Shown here piece by piece: positions 1-4,483 of a DNA stretch of 5,109 nucleotides. The position numbers were made by a program, and so were the translations under genes. The notes beneath the pieces were generated by a model. That model saw only the letters and a program-made list of their open reading frames with translations, had not been told where the DNA came from and ran no database searches. Source of the DNA: an uncultured bacterium (lineage in GTDB: Bacteria; Patescibacteriota; Minisyncoccia; Phycocordibacterales; PALSA-1337); NCBI GenBank assembly GCA_903826185.1, contig CAIKDL010000055.1, forward strand, positions 1 to 5,109, given 5' to 3'. Every line of letters starts with the position of its first letter. Positions within the stretch are counted from its first letter, which is position 1.

Positions 1-388
1 AGTTTATAACTTCGATATCTTTGACAGGATCGATCTTGCCATCGACGTGGATGACATTCTCGTCTTCGAAAATGCGCACGACTTGGGCGACCGCGTCTGT
101 TTCGCGGATATTGGAAAGAAATTGGTTACCAAGGCCTTCACCTTCTGAAGCACCTTTCACCAAACCCGCAATATCGACGAATTCAACTGCAGCTGGAACA
201 GTCTTGGCCGACTTGGAAAATGTGCTCAGCTTTCCAAGACGTTCGTCTGGCACAGCCACCACGCCGATCGATGGGTCTATAGTGCAAAAAGGATAATTCT
301 CAGCCGGCACGCTTTTCTTGGTGAGCGCGTTAAATAACGTGGATTTACCCACGTTTGGAAGACCGACTATGCCGATGGATAGTGACAT
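1..388 (-). CDS. ychF: Redox-regulated ATPase YchF (Obg-like ATPase 1 family), N-terminal 129 codons, cut by window edge
   Basis: This is the start of YchF, a cytosolic P-loop ATPase of the Obg/HAS-GTPase group that binds ribosomes and is linked to stress responses and translation. The first 129 of about 363 residues are present. The P-loop is GLPNVGKS at residues 9-16, the family signature NYPFCTIDP is at 31-39 (usually NYPFCTIEP), and the Walker B/G3 segment VDIAGLVKGAS starts at residue 71. It is followed by a GLGNQFLSNIRE-type stretch. The match to the known E. coli protein is collinear without gaps, so the reading frame is intact. The NxxE nucleotide-specificity motif, coiled coil and TGS domain lie outside the window. 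The ATG at 388 is fixed by the conserved N-terminus. It has no Shine-Dalgarno but a TGC-TACACT extended -10 seven bases upstream. The gap to the preceding 292-residue gene is 41 nt. The identification is very secure. Confidence 0.97.
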   Translation of the reverse strand, partial: MSLSIGIVGLPNVGKSTLFNALTKKSVPAENYPFCTIDPSIGVVAVPDERLGKLSTFSKSAKTVPAAVEFVDIAGLVKGASEGEGLGNQFLSNIRETDAVAQVVRIFEDENVIHVDGKIDPVKDIEVIN

Positions 389-395
389 GGAAGCT

Positions 396-404
396 AGTGT
401 AGCA
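396..404 (-). promoter_or_regulatory. Extended -10 element directly upstream of ychF (possible leaderless start)
   Basis: Read on the minus strand, TGC-TACACT is a good extended -10 (TGn plus hexamer). Seven bases separate it from the ATG, so transcription would be expected to begin at or next to the A of the start codon. No convincing -35 lies 17 nt upstream, which an extended -10 can compensate for. There is no purine-rich ribosome binding site between it and the ATG. Inferred from sequence only. Confidence 0.5.
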
Positions 405-429
405 GAGATTTAAATAAGAGGCACTATCC

Positions 430-1308
430 TTAGACCTTCCTAGCCCAGCGCGACACTTTATAAGCAAGATAGAGTACGAATATTCCGCCCAGTGTCCATT
501 TCCAATTCCTGACCAAAGAGGCTGCTACGCTGATCAAGAAATTCCAGACAATAGCCACATAAGGACTGTCTATGATGTTGGCTGTTAAGGAACTGTTTTC
601 TTGTGATGATGAAGAGTCCCCACCCTGAGTCGTACCGGAAGCCTTATCGGTGGCGGACACGGTCGAAGCGCCGGAGTTTTTATTGATATTGACGCTGGCC
701 AATGTGTTGGAGATTTTGGAAATCTTGGCGCTAGAACTAGAGGCGGTATCGGCTGTCGTGCCATCAACGGGCTTTTTTAGTGTTTCTATCTGGTTCGCCC
801 AGTTGGAAGTGACGCCATCGACGCTGGAAATTGCTGAAGCTGCTGTGTCCAATGCCGCAGCCTGAACGATCTCCGGGGTTATCTTTCTGATTATGCTTAT
901 GCTGGCCTTATCGCTGGTATAAGAATACAAAGCCTTGCCAGCAGGAAGCGTGGTAGCAACACTAACCCGAACGCTATGGTTACCAGGATTCGCGATCCAT
1001 CTTGTATATACATCTATCAAACCATTGGTTTGAGAAGAGAAAGCGCTACTAGCCACAGCCTGATCGTCAACAAGGAATGTTGCGACTCCGGAAAAATTTA
1101 TACCGGAATTGTTTTGGATGGCAGCGTAAATATATACCGGATCACCATCGGAAACTGACAAAGATGAATACCAAACCGTTGGTAACACTCTGGCGTTTAT
1201 GGCCGCAGCGATGTCTGCAGAGACGATCTTCGCTGGGATTGCCATCGCGCTCACTAAGAACAAAAAAGCTAGCAATGATACTGCGCTAATTTTTTTTATC
1301 GTCTTCAT
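430..1308 (-). CDS. Secreted, C-terminally membrane-anchored protein with Ig-like/CARDB-like domain and Ser/Thr-rich linker
   Basis: I cannot name this 292-residue protein. Residues 1-31 form a signal peptide: a basic start (MKTIKK), a hydrophobic core at 9-25 and a probable cleavage after IVSA. Residues about 43-138 look like a single beta-sandwich (CARDB- or Ig-like), with SVSDGDPVYIYAAIQNNSG, a VDD turn, and NPGNHSVRVSV giving alternating strands. Residues about 140-180 may be helical. Residues 180-241 are very rich in Ser, Thr, Ala and Asn and look like an extended, possibly glycosylated linker. Two hydrophobic segments (about 250-266 and 270-286) end in a basic tail (KVSRWARKV), consistent with a membrane anchor. 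Most of the chain would therefore sit outside the membrane. The gene starts 2 nt after the zwf stop, which suggests co-transcription and perhaps translational coupling; only a weak GGAAG precedes it. A role in surface display or adhesion is inference. Confidence 0.85.
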   Translation of the reverse strand: MKTIKKISAVSLLAFLFLVSAMAIPAKIVSADIAAAINARVLPTVWYSSLSVSDGDPVYIYAAIQNNSGINFSGVATFLVDDQAVASSAFSSQTNGLIDVYTRWIANPGNHSVRVSVATTLPAGKALYSYTSDKASISIIRKITPEIVQAAALDTAASAISSVDGVTSNWANQIETLKKPVDGTTADTASSSSAKISKISNTLASVNINKNSGASTVSATDKASGTTQGGDSSSSQENSSLTANIIDSPYVAIVWNFLISVAASLVRNWKWTLGGIFVLYLAYKVSRWARKV

Positions 1309-1310
1309 CT

Positions 1311-2729
1311 TTATTCTACTTCCGTGACGCCTTTGTTATATCTCTTGAGCGGCAACCTTTCGCAATTCTCCAAAATTGGCGTAACGAATTTCCATGAGGC
1401 CATGATCTCGTCTGTGGAAGCAAAAAGCGTCTGATCGCCAATGAAGACATCGTTGATGAGGCGTTCGTAGTCATCTGGAATCATTCCAAAGAATGGCGTG
1501 TCCGAATACTTGAACTTTAGTGTTTTGGCCTCAGTTATAAGCCCGTGACCAGGAGTCTTAACAAAGAACCTGATCTTGATACCTTCATCCGGCTGGATCC
1601 TGAACGTCAAGATATTCTGCTTTATCGGATCGTGCTCAGACTTTTTATTCTCGATATTCTTAAAATATATGTCTATCTCTGTTTTTGTTTCCGCTACAGC
1701 CTTACCGGTTTCTATATAGAACGGCACGTCTTTCCAACGAGAAAGATTGAGGCGAGCTTCCATTCTGACATAGGTTTCAGTCTTGGAATTGGCAGCGACT
1801 CCCTCTTCGGAAATATAGCCAACGTATTGGCCTCTAACAACACGATCAGTCATAGATCGCGTCGGTATCGCCTCCAGTTTCTTCAGAACATGGGCGCGAG
1901 CAGCACGGATATCATTGGATGAAAGAGACTCTGGTTTGTCCATGGCTATCAAGGCCAACATCATAAGCATGTGGTTCTGACCAACGTCTCGAATGGCCCC
2001 GACTGAATCATAGAACTTTCCGCGACCATTCATGCCACCTGATTCGAAGAGTTTGATGTGGACACGATCGATGTATTTGGAATTCCAAATCGGCTCGAAC
2101 ATCGAGTTGGCAAATCTGAAAGCAATAATGTTCTGCAAGGATTCCTTGGCCAAGTAATGATCGATACGAAATATCTGCTTTTCCTTGAAGAGCTTGCCAA
2201 GCAACGCATCGAGCGACTGGGCGGTCTTGGTATCATTTCCAAAAGGCTTTTCAATGAGAATGCGCGACCAACCGGTTTCATCGGAACATGGTAGAGCCAG
2301 CTTGGAATCGTGGAGCTGATGCAGTATGCCTTCGTAAAGGCTTGGTGGAACAGAAAGGTGGAAAAGTTTGTTAGAACATTGACCCCATGATTTATCGATC
2401 TCGTGGAGCTTCGTAGCTAAAAGCTTGAAAGAATCAACTTGATCGAAAAGACCTCTGACGTAGACTATATGGTCAAGAAAATGTTTGACGTCTTCTTCAC
2501 GGAATTGACCGAAGCGAATATTGATCTTGGATCTGATGAAATCACGAAATTCTTCTTTTGAAAACGGCCTCCTAGAAAATCCGATAATGGAGAAGCGTTT
2601 AGGCAGCATGCCTTTCGAATACAGAGAAAGTAGCGCCGGCAATAGCTTTCTAGCCGCCAAATCGCCGGTTACACCGAAGATGACGAAAATCGTCGGGTAA
2701 AGCGCGATTATCTCTTCAGTATTTTCCAT
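1311..2729 (-). CDS. zwf: Glucose-6-phosphate 1-dehydrogenase
   Basis: This cytosolic enzyme oxidises glucose 6-phosphate to 6-phosphoglucono-lactone with reduction of NADP+ (or NAD+), the entry step of the oxidative pentose phosphate pathway. The 472-residue length is slightly short of the usual 480-510. The N-terminal Rossmann fold carries FGVTGDLAARKLLPAL with the dinucleotide loop at 18-25. E160-K161-P162 is the conserved EKP. The active-site signature is RIDHYLAKE at 188-196; the family norm is DHYLGKE, so a Gly is replaced by Ala. AIRDVGQNH at 245-253 supplies the expected general-base His253. TGKA at 341-344 contains a conserved substrate- or cofactor-contacting Lys. All catalytic positions are present and the enzyme should be active. 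The start at 2729 places the Rossmann strand at the usual distance. No Shine-Dalgarno is seen; a TAAACT hexamer lies six bases upstream. The 63-residue gene ends 24 nt before it and the surface-protein gene follows after 2 nt. Confidence 0.97.
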   Translation of the reverse strand: MENTEEIIALYPTIFVIFGVTGDLAARKLLPALLSLYSKGMLPKRFSIIGFSRRPFSKEEFRDFIRSKINIRFGQFREEDVKHFLDHIVYVRGLFDQVDSFKLLATKLHEIDKSWGQCSNKLFHLSVPPSLYEGILHQLHDSKLALPCSDETGWSRILIEKPFGNDTKTAQSLDALLGKLFKEKQIFRIDHYLAKESLQNIIAFRFANSMFEPIWNSKYIDRVHIKLFESGGMNGRGKFYDSVGAIRDVGQNHMLMMLALIAMDKPESLSSNDIRAARAHVLKKLEAIPTRSMTDRVVRGQYVGYISEEGVAANSKTETYVRMEARLNLSRWKDVPFYIETGKAVAETKTEIDIYFKNIENKKSEHDPIKQNILTFRIQPDEGIKIRFFVKTPGHGLITEAKTLKFKYSDTPFFGMIPDDYERLINDVFIGDQTLFASTDEIMASWKFVTPILENCERLPLKRYNKGVTEVE

Positions 2730-2735
2730 GCCTAC

Positions 2736-2741
2736 AGTTTA
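2736..2741 (-). promoter_or_regulatory. -10-like hexamer six bases before the zwf ATG
   Basis: TAAACT on the minus strand, preceded by a TG-rich TTTTGGTG stretch, ends six bases before the zwf start codon. No clear -35 and no ribosome binding site are present in the 24-nt gap. If used, it would give a leaderless zwf transcript; otherwise zwf would be read from the upstream gene's promoter. Weak evidence taken alone; the same geometry recurs at ychF and at the 63-residue gene. Confidence 0.35.
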
Positions 2742-2753
2742 CACCAAAATAGA

Positions 2754-2945
2754 TTAGAAATCCTCACCCCATTCTACCCACATAGGATATAGCGTTCCGG
2801 CGATGAAAACTGCCGGTAATATGATTACTGCTGAAACGGCCCAGAGAGTGAAGTGAATGACTTTTGGCATGATTTCCATTATATGTGAGAACATTTCTCC
2901 CCAAACCTTTATGAGCTCACTAAATATTTCTTCGAAGATATTCAT
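2754..2945 (-). CDS. Small single-span membrane protein, function unknown
   Basis: This is a 63-residue protein I do not recognise by name. Residues 1-28 form an amphipathic, acidic segment (EEIFSELIKVWGEMF, then HIMEIMPK). Residues about 30-52 are a strongly hydrophobic helix containing AVSAVIILPAVFIAG. The chain ends in an aromatic, acidic tail (YPMWVEWGEDF). That composition looks like a genuine membrane protein rather than a chance frame. It sits in line with zwf (24 nt downstream) and 63 nt after the dehydrogenase stop, and has a promoter-like sequence placed exactly at its ATG. The opposite strand offers no competing gene here. Function and topology are unknown. Conservation in related genomes would be the best test of the call. 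Confidence 0.75.
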   Translation of the reverse strand: MNIFEEIFSELIKVWGEMFSHIMEIMPKVIHFTLWAVSAVIILPAVFIAGTLYPMWVEWGEDF

Positions 2946-2953
2946 CGGTGACT

Positions 2954-2982
2954 ATGCTAGCGCAGTCTGGGCTCATACGCAA
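2954..2982 (-). promoter_or_regulatory. Promoter for the 63-residue gene and probably zwf (possible leaderless start)
   Basis: On the minus strand TTGCGT (-35, 2977-2982) and TAGCAT (-10, 2954-2959) are separated by 17 bp. The -10 ends eight bases before the ATG at 2945, so the predicted transcript starts at or within a base or two of the ATG. The 63 nt between the upstream dehydrogenase stop and this ATG contain no obvious Rho-independent terminator and no Shine-Dalgarno. Prediction only. Confidence 0.5.
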
Positions 2983-3008
2983 ATTCGCCAGATCATTAAA
3001 TTGTTATA

Positions 3009-3884
3009 TTATTTCGTTCGCGGTAACTTTCCGTAGACACTTTCGACAAGGTCAAGATCTTTCTTCGTCGATAACAATAACTCGAGATTTTTGTCGCGGA
3101 TCGCTTCCAATACTTTTACCGTCGTCTTGTCTATGCCAGATTTCTTCACGAACTCTAGGAATGCTTCGAAGTCTTTTATGAAACAATGACCTCCAGCGCC
3201 TCGGCCTTTGTTATCGGTTGGATTCAGATAGCGGTGCGACATGTAAGGATCAGCAGCAAAAGCTTTTTTCAGCACGTCCCAATCCATATCGAAAGCCCCA
3301 GCGACATCGTATAAGATGTTGGCGAGCACGACTTGGATATAGCCGTTAACGTTATGAGAATATTTAATATATTCAGCTTCTTCCGCGGAACAAACAAGAT
3401 TGTAAGAAGCTTTTGCCAACGCGGCCAAAACCTTTTGCGCGGCAGACTTATAAGCTGGAGTGTTAATCGGTATACCGACGATGTTGCGGCTGGGGTTAGC
3501 GGCATCGTAAGCAGCTGTGCGCTCGCTCAAAAATTCTGGCGAATGCAGTACCAGACAGTGTTTGAAAGCATTTTGCAGTACGGACGTTCTGCCAACCGGT
3601 AGAGTCGACTTGATAACAGCGATCTTCCCTTTTCCAACTAGTGGCAACACTAAACGAAGATGGCGATCATCAAAACCATCCTTAGTCGTCGGAGTCGGTA
3701 CAGCTATGAAGACGATGGCGCATTTCGATATTGCTTCTTTATTGGCGTTGTATGGCTTCTCCAGAGAATATCGGATAACTTTGTAACCGCGGTTCTCAAA
3801 GTCGTCGGCATAATTTTTGCCAATCCAGCCTTGGCCGATGAAACCAATAGATAGCTTCTTTTGAGACTTTGCTTTGTTTGGCAT
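3009..3884 (-). CDS. Short UDP-glucose/GDP-mannose dehydrogenase family protein lacking the C-terminal UDP-binding domain
   Basis: The protein belongs to the family that oxidises the C6 hydroxyl of a nucleotide sugar to a uronic acid with two NAD+, feeding surface polysaccharide synthesis. It has 291 residues against about 390-450 for typical members. After a Lys-rich leader (1-10), the Rossmann motif GFIGQGWIG spans 14-22. AVPTPT lies at 61-66, KSTLPVG at 92-98 and PEFLSE at 116-121. The central dimerisation helix has YIKYSHN at 172-178, with the conserved Lys174 and Asn178. The catalytic loop is GGHCFIKD at 231-238 (usually GGSCFPKD), with nucleophile Cys234, Lys237 and Asp238 intact. The frame ends about 50 residues later, so the whole third (nucleotide-sugar-binding) domain is absent. 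It lies 25 nt downstream of tRNA-Val with no terminator between and has no Shine-Dalgarno. The family call is firm; substrate and activity are uncertain. Confidence 0.9.
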   Translation of the reverse strand: MPNKAKSQKKLSIGFIGQGWIGKNYADDFENRGYKVIRYSLEKPYNANKEAISKCAIVFIAVPTPTTKDGFDDRHLRLVLPLVGKGKIAVIKSTLPVGRTSVLQNAFKHCLVLHSPEFLSERTAAYDAANPSRNIVGIPINTPAYKSAAQKVLAALAKASYNLVCSAEEAEYIKYSHNVNGYIQVVLANILYDVAGAFDMDWDVLKKAFAADPYMSHRYLNPTDNKGRGAGGHCFIKDFEAFLEFVKKSGIDKTTVKVLEAIRDKNLELLLSTKKDLDLVESVYGKLPRTK

Positions 3885-3909
3885 GATGAAAGAAATTTAA
3901 CTAATCGTG

Positions 3910-3983
3910 TGCACCCTGCAGGGCTCGAACCTGCGACCTCACCCGTGTGAAGGGTGCGCTCTAGCCAACTGAGCTAAGGGTGC
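3910..3983 (-). tRNA. tRNA-Val(CAC)
   Basis: This is a full 74-nt cloverleaf: acceptor GCACCCT/AGGGTGC, D stem GCTC/GAGC with a 9-nt loop, anticodon stem CACCC/GGGTG, and loop TTCACAC giving anticodon CAC for GUG codons. The variable loop is 5 nt and the T arm is GCAGG/CCTGC with loop TTCGAGC. The discriminator is A; the following bases are CAC, so CCA is not encoded. It is the last tRNA of a four-gene cluster, 16 nt after tRNA-Pro(CGG) and 25 nt before the dehydrogenase gene. Confidence 0.96.
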
Positions 3984-3999
3984 AGCTCACTATATCATG

Positions 4000-4070
4000 T
4001 CGGGGTGCCGGGAATCGAACCCGAGCCTCACGCACCCGAAGCGTGTATACAACCACTATACTACACCCCG
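4000..4070 (-). tRNA. tRNA-Pro(CGG)
   Basis: A 71-nt cloverleaf with acceptor CGGGGTG/CACCCCG, including the C1-G72 pair typical of bacterial tRNA-Pro, and discriminator A. The D arm is short: GTAT/GTAT with two G-U wobbles and a 7-nt loop containing the GG pair. The anticodon stem is CACGC/GCGTG with loop TTCGGGT, giving anticodon CGG for CCG codons and G37 as expected for Pro. The variable loop is 4 nt and the T loop TTCGATT. CCA is not encoded. Only 3 nt separate it from the upstream tRNA-Ala(UGC). Confidence 0.95.
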
Positions 4071-4073
4071 ATG

Positions 4074-4146
4074 TGGACCCGAGCGGACTCGAACCGCTTG
4101 CCTCCTCATTGCAAATGAGGCGCTCTACCTGATGAGCTACGGGCCC
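4074..4146 (-). tRNA. tRNA-Ala(UGC)
   Basis: A 73-nt cloverleaf with acceptor GGGCCCG/CGGGTCC, where G3 pairs with U70, the alanine identity element read by alanyl-tRNA synthetase. The D arm is GCTC/GAGC with an 8-nt loop. The anticodon stem is CCTCA/TGAGG with loop TTTGCAA, giving anticodon UGC. The T arm is AGCGG/CCGCT with loop TTCGAGT. The discriminator is A, followed by CAT, so CCA is added after transcription. Confidence 0.97.
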
Positions 4147-4181
4147 AATTAAATCTCTAACTTCAAATTTTCAAATATCCC

Positions 4182-4255
4182 TGGTCGGGCTGCCGAGAGT
4201 CGAACTCGGACCGCATCCACCCCATGGATGTATACTACCGCTATACTACAGCCCG
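4182..4255 (-). tRNA. tRNA-Pro(GGG), with encoded CCA
   Basis: The 71-nt body has acceptor CGGGCTG/CAGCCCG (C1-G72) and discriminator A, and is followed directly by CCA, the only tRNA here with that sequence. The D arm is GTAT/GTAT with a 7-nt loop AGCGGTA, and the variable loop is 4 nt, as in tRNA-Pro(CGG). The anticodon stem is CATCC/GGATG with loop ATGGGGT, giving anticodon GGG and the A32/U38 combination known to be conserved in this isoacceptor. It is the first gene of the minus-strand cluster; 35 nt separate it from tRNA-Ala(UGC). Confidence 0.95.
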
Positions 4256-4284
4256 GCTAACACTACCGCGAAGCCGGTCGCACC

Positions 4285-4313
4285 ATCTTACGGCATTTTT
4301 GAAATTTTCTCAA
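4285..4313 (-). promoter_or_regulatory. Promoter of the four-tRNA cluster
   Basis: On the minus strand TTGAGA (4308-4313) and TAAGAT (4285-4290) are spaced by exactly 17 bp, close to the sigma-70 consensus. Transcription would start near 4278 and leave a leader of about 22 nt before tRNA-Pro(GGG). That leader has a small ACCG/CGGT hairpin. The -35 half overlaps the plus-strand tRNA-Ala promoter. Confidence 0.65.
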
Positions 4314-4326
4314 CATGTGGTAGATT
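4299..4326 (+). promoter_or_regulatory. Promoter of tRNA-Ala(GGC)
   Basis: TTGAAA (4299-4304) lies 16 bp before TAGATT (4321-4326), which is preceded by TGG, an extended -10. The start would be near 4333, about 20 nt before the tRNA. It is interlocked with the divergent minus-strand tRNA promoter, so the two may compete for polymerase. Confidence 0.62.
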
Positions 4327-4353
4327 ATTGGCACAGGTCTGTGAACCTTGCGA

Positions 4354-4426
4354 GGGCCATTAGCTCATTTGGTAGAGCGCACCCATGGCATGGGTGAGGT
4401 GACCGGTTCGATCCCGGTATGGTCCA
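4354..4426 (+). tRNA. tRNA-Ala(GGC)
   Basis: A 73-nt cloverleaf with acceptor GGGCCAT/ATGGTCC and the G3-U70 alanine identity pair. The D arm is GCTC/GAGC. The anticodon stem is CACCC/GGGTG with loop ATGGCAT, giving anticodon GGC with A32 and U38. The variable loop is AGGTG and the T arm ACCGG/CCGGT with loop TTCGATC. Discriminator A is followed by CCG rather than CCA. It is the only tRNA on the plus strand and has its own promoter. Confidence 0.97.
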
Positions 4427-4432
4427 CCGAAT

Positions 4433-4461
4433 TTGACTAGCGACTATGCTAGTGGTATGTT
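4433..4461 (+). promoter_or_regulatory. Promoter of the 137-residue gene
   Basis: TTGACT (4433-4438) and TATGTT (4456-4461) are 17 bp apart, and TGG directly precedes the -10, giving an extended -10 promoter. The predicted start near 4468 leaves a leader of about 16 nt that contains little besides the ribosome binding site. It begins only seven bases after the tRNA-Ala gene. Confidence 0.6.
4436..4453 (+). repeat. Inverted repeat in the promoter spacer (possible operator or small hairpin)
   Basis: ACTAGC-GACTAT-GCTAGT has perfect 6-bp arms around a 6-base centre. It fills the space between the -35 and -10 of the 137-residue gene and overlaps the last bases of the -35, the classic place for a repressor site. 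In RNA read through from tRNA-Ala it would form a short hairpin, but no immediate U-tract follows, so it is a poor terminator. Function is inferred from position. Confidence 0.4.
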
Positions 4462-4470
4462 GTTTTAAGA

Positions 4471-4478
4471 AAGGAGGT
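4471..4478 (+). promoter_or_regulatory. Consensus Shine-Dalgarno AAGGAGGT
   Basis: AAGGAGGT lies five bases before the ATG at 4484 and is fully complementary to the usual 16S 3' end. It fixes the start codon of the 137-residue protein. None of the other genes in the window whose start can be seen has a comparable site. Confidence 0.85.
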
Positions 4479-4483
4479 ACAAC

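Noticed and set aside
1545..1922. Plus-strand open frame of 125 codons inside zwf
   Set aside because: It lies antisense to a strongly conserved part of glucose-6-phosphate dehydrogenase, has no ribosome binding site and gives a composition with no recognisable domain.
3333..3854. Several overlapping plus-strand frames opposite the dehydrogenase gene
   Set aside because: They are antisense shadows of the conserved dehydrogenase frame, without start signals or family features.
4354..4426. tRNA-Ala(GGC) as an attachment site of an integrated element
   Set aside because: I see no second copy of the tRNA 3' end in the window and no integrase gene. Flanking sequence beyond the window would be needed to decide.
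2950..4452. Shared 11-mer GACTATGCTAG at 2950-2960 and 4442-4452, both in promoter regions
   Set aside because: A few 11-base matches are expected by chance in 5 kb. The copies also lie in different positions and orientations relative to their promoters, so they are not evidence for a common operator.
4436..4453. Hairpin after tRNA-Ala(GGC) as a terminator
   Set aside because: The 6-bp stem is not followed directly by a U-tract (GGTATG comes first), so I prefer an operator or spacer palindrome.
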